Source: Mactra quadrangularis (Eukaryota > Mollusca > Bivalvia > Venerida > Mactridae). From it: 64,000 bases of DNA. The DNA is taken from positions 30,976,380-31,040,379 of the forward strand of contig CM046303.1 in the NCBI GenBank assembly GCA_025267735.1, written 5' to 3'. Both the position numbers and the translations under genes were made by a program. Under the pieces are notes generated by a model that saw only the letters and a program-made list of their open reading frames with translations, was not told where the DNA came from and searched no databases. Positions 1 to 13,300 of the stretch are shown here, one piece after another; positions within the stretch are counted from its first letter, which is position 1, and every line of letters starts with the position of its first letter.

Positions 1-41
1 ATCCTCAAAGTGAGGCATTTTTACTACAGGTACATCCAAAT

Positions 42-350
42 TCAATTGCTAGCAGCATCAGCAGACGGCATTTCCAACTGAATGCTTTGTTCTGTGGCTG
101 GAGCTTCTCCTTGTTCTGGGGTAACAAAACCTTCAGCAGGCTGAGGAGGAGGAGCAACCTCTGAGTCATTTGTCTGTCTAACCTTAGCTGATACTGGTCT
201 AGAGTCTTGTCTTAGACCAGAAGATGAAGGCCTAGGTGAAGGAGGTGTTCTTGCAGACATTGGTCTATTTCGTTGCTGGGTAACCATTTGTGATTGAGGA
301 GGTTTTGGTCGTAGTTGAGGGTTTGGGCTTGTTGATCTCACATTCATACT
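42..350 (-). CDS. QRICH2: QRICH2-like exon 22 (C-terminal exon, stop)
   Basis: Acceptor TGTTTTTGTAG|AGTATG, phase 0; stop TGA at 44-42. It encodes residues 1036-1137, a Pro/Ser/Arg-rich low-complexity tail that turns acidic near the end (PQPAEGFVTPEQGEAPATEQ). This tail is a likely disordered, poorly conserved C-terminus. The 3' UTR leaves the window. Confidence 0.85.
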   Translation of the reverse strand, partial: SMNVRSTSPNPQLRPKPPQSQMVTQQRNRPMSARTPPSPRPSSSGLRQDSRPVSAKVRQTNDSEVAPPPQPAEGFVTPEQGEAPATEQSIQLEMPSADAASN

Positions 351-3300
351 CTACAAAAACATACATAGGGAAAAACTTTTAAAATTGAAATGGTTTTATT
401 CACAAATTAATACATACAATTTAATATGACAATAAAAATTCTAGTAATTTCACAGTCATAATTCACTTCCAGATACCATTCTTAAATGATTCCTTATATT
501 CAAGAAATATATTTGTTTAAAACACAAAAGAAATCTCAGCCATAATAATGTAGAAGCTTATAAGAACAAGGTAAGCAATTCTACATAGGTTCTAAGAAAA
601 TGCATCCCTAGATCATCCAAGACTGGCATTATATTCATATACTGCCTAAATTAGTGACCATCAGTATAGCGTTGTTGCAGTGAATGTAAGTAAAAATGAT
701 ACTAGGGTTTAACCCTATTAGTAAACACAAATTATGGTATTTTATAGAAGCCAGTTGACTTAACCTAGTTTTCCTGGACCTTTGTCTATAACCAGTTCTC
801 ACCTACCCCACCAAAAGGCCAAAAACTTCTCCCTATATGAGTACCATATTAATGGAGGAAAATTATATTCAATTTTTCATGGATGGTACAGAATAGTCAA
901 AGTGAAGCTGGAAACAGTGACCCCTTCAGGATTCTAGCTTCAAAATTCTGAGTGTAGCCTACTGCACCCTTAGCCTGGGTTCATATTATAAAAACAAGAA
1001 GAAATTTACTAACCATAGCATTATTATTATTTTGTCCAAGTGTAGAAGGGAATCTAGCTTCTAATTTCTGTGTATTACGTCCTTCATTGCGTCCTCTATA
1101 AATATGTCCATCAGCTCCTTGTATATCTATCTCTTCTCTGTAAAATTAACATACATACATTACTATACAAGAGTTAGTACAAAAACAATGAGTACATTTT
1201 ACAATTATTACTTAAGGTTACAAAAAATAACCATTATTCAATGGATTTCCCACACCTGAAATTTCGAAAAAGGAAAAAAATATTACATGTTTTTGGAATC
1301 AAGCTGGCTGATAAAAAACCCAAACCATTAAAGTTGACTTTTAAGGTTTTTTAGCTTGTTCTGTCAAACTTATAAAAGAAAGACAACCTAAGTAAAAACA
1401 GGAAGAATATAAAATTATTCAGAAATGTATCTTTATTTGTATTTGTATTTATACTATAAATTTAAAAATAAATCTCCATATAATTAGGTGATAGATATTA
1501 ATTTAACTTGACCAATGGCTTAGTGGATGGAGACAGAAAATTGTAAAAGGAGCATCTCATGTTCAAATCCTGATTCTGATACAGAACAGATGAATTTTTC
1601 ATAGGAATGAATACTTTGAAAGTGTCCCACAACATCACGGATTTACATGTTTTCACCATAAAAGGATTAGTTCAAAATTTAAGTACAAAAGCATACCATA
1701 TCATGGTTAGAAAATTGATTCATATTACAATTATAAGATACAACAAGAGCTGTCAGAGGAGACAGCATGCTCAACTAAGTAAGTATTTGTCACAGGAGAT
1801 GTGGTTGATGATAAGAAACATACATATTTTAAAATTTGAAAATATAACCTTAACAAAAGTAAAAAAAATTTAAAAAAATTTATAGAAAATTTTAAGTTCA
1901 TAGGAGACAATTTTGAAAAAAAAATGTATTTGGAGTAATGAACCTTGTCACATGAGATGAGGTTGATAATAAGGAATATATATTTAAAGTTTGAAGTCAA
2001 TACATAAAAAAATAAAACAGTTGCAGTAAAAACAAACATTTTCTTAAAGAAAACTCTATGTTTAAGGGGAGATAATTCTAGGAAAAAAATGTATGTTCAT
2101 AGGAGACAATTTTGAAAAAAAATGTAATTTGGAGTTATGAACCTTGTCACATGAGATGTGGTTGATAATAAGGAATATATATTTAAAGTTTGAAGTTGAT
2201 ACCATAACAAATAAAAGTTATAGTAAAAAATATTTTACTGCACAAAAACTTTAAAAGAAATATGAACGCCGATGCCGACGCTAGGGCTCTCCATTTATTT
2301 CGTAAAGTCGAGCTAAAAACAACTTACTTTGTTGCTGGAATAATAATAGCTTCATCTTCCCTGAATAAGTGGCTGAAAAAAATAATACAAAGATTATAGT
2401 ACATGCACATTTAAATGATACAAAAATTGACAACATATTTTTATACTTCCACTAGCACTACAATATCGTTACAAAATTTAGTTGACAAAATAAAAATCCT
2501 AAACATAGATTTATTACTCTGCAGTCAATTTCTTAATTCCCTGTTCAATAAGCATACAGTTTCTTGCTCAAGAAAATGACAAGGAATATTTTAAAATAAT
2601 TGTAAACCAACAAATACAGATAATCAAAATGTTACCAGACAAGCAAAGTAATCGCTGGGCATAACCTAGTCAACATTTTAATTTATTCATTTTTTTAGTT
2701 CTTCTAACAAATTTTTGGATAGTTTTAACACCAGAGTAACACATTATATAAGTCATATCATGGCAGGCAATCAACCTACTCATTGTTCCTGAAAAGTCTA
2801 AATCTCTGGATTTAACTTTTACTCTGTTACGTGGCACATACTTCCGACAAATATTGATTTAGAATCACTGGTAGGAGGAATAATGGCCATAGAAATTATT
2901 TCATGACCAAACACCATGAAAGTATGCCCTGCTTGGGAATTCAAACCTATGACCCCTCCATCAGTCGACTATTAGGTTGCCCAAAGAGCAAGCTAAAGGG
3001 GCACTTGGATTAGAAGACATGGATTAAAGAAGTAAAAAGACAGACAATAGAAGTACTACCTCAGATGAGTCAACTTGGTGTTCCTTTTATGTGGATACGT
3101 CAATGTATGACTTCCACCACATGGTCTGGGTGTAGCATAATAATCTGCCACTTCTGGATTCACAAAACTGAAAACATTTATTAACAAAATCATGTATGAA
3201 ATATGTCCAAGAATGTTAGAATGTAGTGTGTAAGCAAGATAGAGTACAGAATGATAATGTTAGAGACTAGCAATTAGAAGACACACATGCAGCAGTGTTT

Positions 3301-6300
3301 AGAGAAAGACAGAACAACGCACAGGAGAAAATTCAGTAATTGATAGAAATAAAGATGCAAACAAAATCACATCAAGATGAGTAAATCAAATTAGTAATCA
3401 ATGAATGAAAAACATGCAGAAAATAAAGACGTTAGTAATGGTTAGCCAACTAATCTACACAACAAAGTGCATGATGTTAAATCTAGACAACATACCTTTA
3501 AAACAAAGTCTGAAACAAAATGATTACTTGAAGAGTTCTGACAATACTATGTTGCTTATTATATAGAGATATTATGTCCTTGTTTACAGGCATGTTCATT
3601 TTATTGTAGATGCATTTCACTCAACAAAAGATTTTCACTGATCCAAAGTAACTAAATTCTTGCAATATGCTAAATCAGAGCACTAATAATCTCTAACATG
3701 TGAGACAACAATCTAACACTACTTTGTAATTTGTAATACAGCAAACAACACATTAAAGATTAAAATTTGTAAGCATAATAAGTTTTAGTCAAGGGGCATA
3801 ACTCTTATAAATCATTGTGAGAACTCTTCAATAGGAAACAAGAAACGGTGTGTAACATGCACTTACTTCTGTGAATACTGTGCTATAGATTCTAAATCTT
3901 GTTTAAAATGTACAAGGAAAGCTCTAAGATCAGATTTTTTCAGTGTTGCCAACTGTCTCTCAGCTAGAGCTCTTTCAAAGTTCATCACATTTTTACCAGC
4001 ATTGTAACTAGATAGTAAACAAACAGTAAACTTATATATCTAATGAAAATTGGTTATTAATTATCCCTTCTGAGAGGTGCATGAAATATTCTGCATTTAG
4101 ACAACCTATCCATATCCAGGTATGTTGGAAGAGAATTTAAAATGCTATTACCGGTAGGTTTTCTTACCCAGAGCAGCAGTCTATACTAAAGTAAGCAGAG
4201 TGCTAGCCCTATTTTTCGATCTACAGTATCATGGTGCATATACCACTCAATGTTTTTGTGATCAGTATTGGTCAAAATTTTACTACAAATGACCATTAAG
4301 GTAGGCTTTTCTTCCCAATTTTTCATTTTTTATTAGTAACATGGAGTGCCAGCCCCTTCTAATAAGTATCCTATTTGTAGTTTTTTAAAAAGTTTTTTAA
4401 ATAAATCAGTACCTTTTTAATTAAGTGAAATAGTGTGTAAAAAATCATGCTATTCCACTTTACTAAAAAGTACTTGTTTTTCCAAAAATCGTTCTAATCA
4501 TAGGTCAATTGTTAGCAGAAGAAAGCACTCCATGTACTTGGTTTTGATGTTTTGACCCACACTGATAACAAACAGTCATGTGGTATAAGCACCATGTAAA
4601 TGCATGCCAGTAGTTAGCAAAATGTAGAAAGGAAATAGAAAGTGAAGAAATGCTAGTTATTCCGAAGACCAAAGGTTAGTATGATATCTTTATGATGAAG
4701 AAGTAGCTTAACAGACTAGATTATTGATGGTAATGAGAATGAGATAATGTTAATGTCAACATGATTAATTAGTTAATGATAATTAGTAAATAAAATTGAA
4801 ATTATACGCACGTAATATCAATCAAAATTAATAGGTTACAATCAAACACAAATACATGATAAGAAAAAGTTAAAAAGAGGTTGGTGATACCATTTAATTG
4901 AATGATGAGTTGACTTTAGAAATATTAATATTATAATAAAAATACAAAGACAGAAGTATAAAAAGTAACATAATTATAATACAATAAATAATACATAAAT
5001 GTATAATGATAATGATAATTTAGAACAATAATTGTTTTTTTTTATTAAAAATTCATCACAGATCTCATTATTATTGTAATTATATTGTTGAAGTTGTCCA
5101 TGATTTTAAGTATTTTTAAGTATCTTAGGAAACTACCAAACTCTTATCACCAGAAAATCTCAGTATAATAGAATTACAAATAACATTGGCTTTACATATC
5201 AGCAAAAAGATTTTTCAAACTCAAACAAACATCTAAAATTAAGTGAGAAAAAAGAAAGGGTCAGTGATAAACATGTGCTCATAACAAATATTTTTATGTT
5301 TATGCTATCAATTTATTAACATAGTTTAAAGACATTGCATTTCTGGTCCATCAAAAATGTATGATCAGTCTACCATTCATGTCATATTTCAAAAGAATTA
5401 TTAATGCACCACAGCCATATTGTTAGTTTGTTTTCTTTCAAAAGAAAACTATTGTGTTTTCTTCCAGTTTCAGCCATATTGCTCTACTGGCTATAAGATT
5501 AATGATGCTCTGACAATTATTCCTGATGAAATATTCTAACTTTAGCTCATTACATTTACCCTGGTAGTAGTTGAATCAACTAAGTCTTTGCCACTCAGTA
5601 AAGAGCATGGCCAGCATAATTATGCATTTTTAAAGACTTGAACAGCTCTATATAAGTGGTTGCTCAACTTTGCATTTGAATTTAGATCTCCCCTAAATAA
5701 ACAGCCAGGCCGCATATTTTTCTTACCCTGTGACATATGGACTGCTTCAAGTTGAAAAGAAGGAAAATTAGTCCACTGTCAAAATTCAAAATGCTATTAT
5801 CTGATACTGATTTGTATCAGATAAAATGTATGTTACAAGTGCTTATATCATTATATCATAAATAAGTAAGAATCTCTCAAAATAAGAAAGTTAGAAATTG
5901 TAAGAAGTCACAGATACATGGGTCCAAAATCAAACATGATCATATTTTATTGTGATAAAAAAATTTCAATCACTATTCAAATCAAGGTGATATTTCATTA
6001 TTTATCATGCATCAATTAGCCAGGTCAGAGTTCTATAGTTTCTACTTACCCTTTTTTCACAGAATATGCAGGTCTATTTACAGCACTAAAATTACCCACA
6101 ATGCAACGTTTACTTAACAACACAACTAGACCAATCTTTTAAATCATTAAATACAAATATTGAATTTTAGACAATTAATAATTCAATTTCCACAATTAAT
6201 ATATTGTTGTAGATTTTTAGGCTAAAATTATTGTGTTTAAAGTCAAATTGTTCAGTTATGTGAAGATGGCCAGCTTAACTATTCAGTAGTTCTGGTCTTT

Positions 6301-7312
6301 TTTGGTGGGGTTTAACACTGTACCCATACATTGTATAATAGGTCATAAAGGCAGTCAGTCAACAGACTTACCTTCATGGAAAGACTAAATTTTTGGATTA
6401 AGCTATGAACCAGTTACTTGGCACATACTTCCATCTTTCAATAAAAGCAGCCGTCTTCCTTGCAAGAAGCTTTTTTGATAAATATATTCAAGGTATGGAA
6501 AAAAAACATGAGGCACAAGGTAAGTAACACCAGACTTACAGCTAGAGACAAAGGCAGTGATTACATTGATGATTTCTAGGGAATTATTGATATGGACACC
6601 AGATGCATCAATGTACTACTGCACATGATATGGATACTATGAATACTTGTACATACAACATATATTGACATGACATTGTAAACAACAAATTATTTCATGC
6701 ATTTAAAGGGCAGTACTATATTCAGGAATATATTTTTTATGCAATGATAATTTCATGCAAACTATAACTAGGAAATAAGCCATGCAATAATACCATTTGT
6801 CGTCTGCTTCTGATTACAGGAAATGTCACTAGCAATATATAAACTTGTAGCAGAAGACATGCAATATGTGTGAACAGTAGAAAATGATTCTATAAAGGAT
6901 CTGTAAAACAATTCTTTTTTCCTTCATTTTATTGGATTCTTAGAATGCTATAGCCTATATATTGGCACTTTTTATTCTGCTACATATTTAAAGCCATTAG
7001 CTCATCTAAGTTATGTTCCTGGGCACTTCTTTTACCAGTACTTGGTTATCTCTCTACAAGAGATCTGCAATTTCTTCCACAAATACTATGGAGGGAACTC
7101 AACCTTATTGTTGAGTTTTCATGGAAGGGTATGATCTCCTGAGGTCAAGAGACAAACTCGTGTTGTTTGACTTAAGTCTAGAGTACCCAACACAGCAAAA
7201 CAGCCATTGGTCAGTGTAAAACAAGTACATGTATAGACTTCTGCCACATATTATGCGTGGACCATATTGAAAGTTGGTTTACACCAAATTATGTTATCCA
7301 CAATAAATAAAG

Positions 7313-7363
<51 letters not shown>

Positions 7364-10300
7364 TGCAGACAACATTTCCTCCAATTTGCAGCAGACGTCA
7401 CTATTATAAAAAACAAGTTTTACAGGAATTTAGAATATAAGAGGTAGTAGACGATTAAACAATATTACAAAATTTAGGAAGATGATGTAAAATGGTGGAA
7501 AAGTTATACAAGGGAAAAACATCTATAAAAGAAGGAAATTTTTACCGGGACTTTGGTGACTGATCCGCACCATGATAGATTCTATCAGATCAAAATAATT
7601 ATAAAATATGTTGGTTAACAATCTGTACAAAAATGCATGTTAATACAGAAATAACAATATAATGCTACATTCTACTAAAATAAAAAGTTACAACTAAAAA
7701 ATCAACAAAGATATTGCTAAATCTAAGGAAGAAAGACAACAACAATTTGGCACATAACTGACATAAATATATGTTGCATAATATATGTGGTGGGAATAAA
7801 GATGATAATAAAATGTCTTCAAAATGAATGAAATTTTGAAAATTGAATAAATTACATGAAAAAAGTTGAGACAACAAATAATAGAAGCTCTACAGCCATA
7901 ATAAAAGTATTAAAAGCCATGGATACACATAAACAACATGGAGAGACAAAACAACTCTGTAATTGTTATTTTAGAAAGACGAAAGTCAAAAAAACAAAAA
8001 ACAATCATTCATAGTAATTTGTATGCAATAAATGACTACATCAAACACAGAAAATACATTAAACAAAATGATTGATGGAAGGATTAATGTCCTGGAAGCA
8101 ATTTTGTTGTCTGTGATGATGTAACGTAAAAATAATAGATTGACAATTGATGGAACTTTTTTGCAATAGAAATAATGGTACAATGTTTACAGCATCCTTC
8201 GATACAAGCTAACTTTTATATCACAGTAAATAGGAAATCTGATTGGTAGGTTTAATTTGATGTTGACTGCATAGAGTGCAATGATCAACAACTTTTACAG
8301 TCTGAACTGATAGTACAGTAGGTACTTCTTCATGATTTTGTTAAAATTTATTAAACAGGCTGGCAGAAGTAAGAAGTAGTCATGCAGGGCTGGACATTCA
8401 TTTTTAAACTAGGTCCCCCTGTTGGCCAACCAACTATATGCTTAACTTGCTCGAACCTATTGTTTACTAGCAGTAACTAATTGCTCAAACTCAAATATAG
8501 GTCATCAGGGGCAAATGGACGACCTTTAGTATTGAGCCCTGGTCATGGTTTAGGCAAAAGTTGGCAAAAGTTTCAACTTAGTCTCATGAAAGAATGAAAC
8601 GGAAAATGTAAAAATAATTTGATTAGAAGTTTGATTAGAAGTTTAAAAGTAATATAAAATTATAATTCATAAATAATAAAAAATATAAATTCATAAAAAA
8701 ACTTAACAAATGATAGGGATTCAAGTTTCAATTAATCACATGATAAAAAGAGCTGTTTCAATTCATTTAAACAAACATTTAAAGTTAGACTTAAGGCGAG
8801 AACTAAGGATGTCAGATACTAATAGTTAATTTAAGGGCCATATAAGGACTAATTAAGAAATCAAGATACTGGACATCTGAGATGAGTAGTTAAACAATTT
8901 TAGAACATAAATATCTAGTATTAAACTAATAGTACAGTGGAAAGTTGTTTTATTAATAAATTAATGTTTTATAATTAATTTGTACACCAAAACCCATCAT
9001 AGAATTAGTTCAATTTCCACGAAAACCCTGATTTTTTACCTGTTATTATAATCATAGCTAAAAGTTGAAAGTGTAACAAATATTTATATAGGTTCTACAT
9101 TTACATAGTTACCCCCCTTTATTTTACTCAGTTACTAGTTTGATTTATTATTATAAATAGTAAAGGGTGATAACATCAAAAAGTCTAACTTTATGAAATA
9201 AGAAATTTTAAAAGCCCAAATTAATATATACTAGGACGAAAAAGAAACACCGGGTACATAAAATATGCAACACATGTCTGGCCGTGTTTCGCAAAACAAG
9301 AAGGGTCATCGTTAAAAGGGGGTATTTTTTCACATAATCAGCATCGGAAATCGATTGAAACTTCAACAGCTGGTTCCATACAGATGACATTTCATACAAA
9401 AATAAATACAATAATCCAATAATACAATTTATCCCTTAAAACAATCATTATAGGTTACCCGGCGTTTCTTTTTCGTCCTAGTATACATACTTATCAGGCA
9501 TTGGGCTAGTAGTTTTTTGAAGCTTTTGAAATGTAAAGGACCTTTTTTCAAAAGGTGATAAATATTTAGTTGTTAACACATAAAGAGTAGCATAACAAAA
9601 TATAATTTCATTTAACAGTGCTATAGTTCTATGGGCATAATTCTAAAATCTAGCTTTCTCTATAGAAACCAAACAGGACAGAAGATGGTGTAAATCCAAG
9701 AAACACAGCTACAATATATTTCCAGACAGAATTTGATGTATATACATACACAGATGATATTATGATGAGATATAAGAACAATATGGACACTCATATATCA
9801 GCATTACATTCATAATACTGCTTTACAAAGCTCTAAAAAATATGTACCAGCCATTTGTAAACTGCACTCATCCTTCAGGGGGATAGTGGGGACTTTGAGC
9901 CCAGGAAACCACAGGAAGAATACCCCTACAGGGACATTCAGATGTTTAAACCCTGCAGTAACTACCCCTACCCTGTAAGTGCATCAAAGCCAATGCCTTT
10001 TTCTAAGACAGGATATATCAATATTTCCACTAATTCTACATATAATGCTCTACATAACTTTTTCAACACCAGGAAATACTTGGCCTTAACCACTACCAAC
10101 TGCAGTAAAAACAGGATAAGTATTCACTCTTACAATAACTGTAGTCCCTAATATTTTTGGTGCAAAAAACAATTTCCCTGTAGTCCTTTCTGGCATTGTG
10201 TTGAAACTGGAAGGTTAAACTAACGCTCTCCCCACACTACCCTGGGGTTGGGAGCAGGTTACAAAGGACTAGTGCAACAAAATACTACTCTGGCAATAAA

Positions 10301-13300
10301 ACAAGCATCATGATGAATGATACAGTACAAACATCTTACATACTAGAGGTTCTTCAAACATAAACTGTACAAAATCATACTCTGAAGCCATACTTATTAT
10401 ATAATATATAATCATTATAATATTAAGATATAAATATAAACAAATGTATACCTCTTAGCATGCTGTCTTATTTGATCCAGTTCAAATGTTGTATAAGGTC
10501 TAGGAGATTTAGTTGGAATCAAACCTTGTTGCGATGGTAAAGAAGGCACTGGTCTGTAAGAAAACAAAACATATATGACAAATTATGTAATCATGTTTCA
10601 GTTATATGCTTACTATCTATACACATGCTAGTCATTATGTAGAAGAAAGGAAGAAAAGTGAATAAAAATGTAGTCAAAATGTAAGCACATTTTATGGATT
10701 TTATAAAATTATAAAAAATAACATCATAATACTAAGTAGCCTTCCCCCATCTTTATAAAGTATTGTGGTAGTGAAACAGTCAAAAAAGTAGAACATGTTC
10801 TTCAATCAACATAATTCATCACTTTTTAATCAAGCAGAACAGTTTAAAAAAAAAACGTCACAGTCAACCTAAAAGAAGTTGAATGAGTCACAAGCGCTCC
10901 AATACAATTCACTCAGTATGTGCAGTTTCACTTGTCACATGCTCCTAATAGCTACATTGCTTTAAACACAGTGATTAAGATCATGCAAGGTAAGACAAAT
11001 GTGAAATACTTCATATTTGTGCCATTAAAAAAGAGCAGGATAAATAGTCATCATTTTAAACTTGACAGTGTTTAAAACCAATACAACGTTTTCAGCTGTG
11101 TATTTCAAGCAAGTTCAACATCTAATAATGGCTGAATTCTACAAGCTTTTGTCTATATTAAATAGCAATAAAATGAATTCATGATACAAAATTAACTCTG
11201 TACATGATTTCAATAATCAAGTTAAAGGGATATAACTCTAATGGCAGGAAGAAAAAAATCCTGATTACATAAACAAGTTTTAAATGCTAAAAAATAAATC
11301 TAAAAATAAAAGGAACAATTTAAAATTGACACTGTAAAAATGACACTACATGTATAGGTAAAATAATGCTAATAATCTAATGGTGCTACTCTTCATATTT
11401 CTATTACTGGATGTTTTATGGATATTTTTCTATAAATATATTGCTGGCTTTAATTCTTTATTGGTCAATCCAACTGAGTTGCCTCATTAATTAAAGTTAG
11501 TCGTCAATGTCTGTTTAACACTTTAACTTTTTTATTGTGTTTAACATTGTTGCAACACAAATTATGGTCATCTCTTGGGGGAAAGTTTTGTCGATATCAG
11601 TACTCACCTACCCTTCCACAATGCTGACAACTTTTCCATATACCTTATTTATGGAGGGAAGTCACAATTATTGTTGAATTTTTATAGAAAGGAAGGCATA
11701 ACCAGCCCAGTTGTGGCTTAAACCAGCAACTCGCTCCAGACACTACTTTTAAAATCTTGCTCGCTGGTGGCCATAGAGCCAGATTTTACACAGACATAAA
11801 CTAGTTTAAAATGCGGACATGGTGAAGAACTTGTGAAAGCTGACTAATGAATATTTTGTATGACTTTTAATATAATACAAGTGGCAATAAGTGAAAGCAA
11901 TCTTGCTGTTATAAGACATTATAAGTACATAGAATAATGTTTTGAAATAAAAGAATTTTGTTTCCTTTTTGCTAAATTTTCTAATCTTTGTCAGGGCACT
12001 TTATGATGGGTCAGTACATAACTAGTCATATCAGTTGTAAATTAAAAAGGTTGTTGACTAGTTTTGCACTGACCACATTAAGGGTCTAACAAGGGTCCCT
12101 ATGCATTAGAATCAATACAACAGATTTGAATCTAAAGTTGGCAAGGATATGATTCTACAATACGAGGACTTAGCGCAAAACAGTTGTATCTCACTTTTTA
12201 AAAATTAAGTTATGACCGTTTTGTGCTAAGCCTATGATTATTCTTATTATTGTCAACTTTTAAGTAAAAGGAGCTTTGAATTACACAATAAAATAAAGTT
12301 TCTACAATAATAAAATAAAATCCATTGTCTTAACAGACAAAGAAAATGAATGTAAATCATAAATATTGCCAATCTCTTCTTGGAGGCTCTGATGATTAGT
12401 AAATGAAATAGCATGAAGCATAGACTGGAGCATGAAGCATAAAATTTAGAACATAATCTGCAAAGAACCCAACAACTTGTGCTTTTTCCAACAGTTTTGT
12501 ACATCACTCATTTTATATTTGCATATACAACAATCATTAGTATAGTGTCCCATTTCTTCTAAACATCAAAGAAGTCTTCACTTTTACCCACTGCCTAGAA
12601 GTCCAATGGCTAGTGAAAATTGATTCAGGCCAAGTGGGCAATACTTATTTCACATAAACAGTCTAACTGATAATTTAACGAATCATTATAAAATGAAAGT
12701 TATGCTAGCAGTTGTAAAGGTTTAGCCCAACATAATATAAAAGGTTTGTGAAATTTATCTTCCAAAAAATACTGTGCAATGATGTAGTCTGTTTTTTCTC
12801 AATAGTCAAAACATAAATAATTTACTGTGACTGAGTGAGCTAACTTAAGACTTAATTGTGTTCTCTTGTATTTTTCTGGTAAACAAAAGGGATATTGACT
12901 CAGCAAGTCAGCATGATACAGCTGATAATGTTTTTTTCTTTAGGACAAGTGTATAACTTATACAACACCTGCAGCCATATTGCTCTACACAATTCCAAAA
13001 CATTCTTTTGGAATATCACCTAATAGTATGTAAGATAATGGTGAATTAACTCACAAAGTCCCCATGAAAATTATACATGTTTTGACATTCAAGAAAAAAA
13101 ATGGAACAACAGTACAGCCTACATACAATGTAATAATATTGTCATCTAAAAAATGTTTGACATAAAATATAATTATGTGATAGATAGAAAGACAGAGAAG
13201 TTCAGCATATGGGAAGAATTGTTGAAAAAAAAATCTACACAAATTATTACAAACTTACGGCAAAGGTCTGAAAATCAAACATAGCTTCATATGAGTATGT

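Larger units (their letters stand above)
4008..10451. other. Large intron between exons 17 and 18
   Basis: 6.4 kb of AT-rich intron. It holds a family A SINE (6296-6440), a family B SINE (7010-7200), an ATT microsatellite (7313-7361), a hAT-type MITE (8385-8555) and a 251-bp TA-flanked MITE (9231-9481). I see nothing else, and no gene on the plus strand. Confidence 0.6.
10554..13258. other. Intron between exons 16 and 17
   Basis: It holds a family B SINE (11565-11770) and two small inverted-repeat elements (12007-12075 and 12169-12230). About 12780-13010 is a dispersed repeat also seen at about 26380-26520 (GATATTGACT and GCAACT phrases). The rest is AT-rich with nothing recognised. Confidence 0.5.

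Noticed and set aside
9208..9411. 67-residue open frame
   Set aside because: Lies almost wholly inside the 251-bp MITE at 9231-9481.
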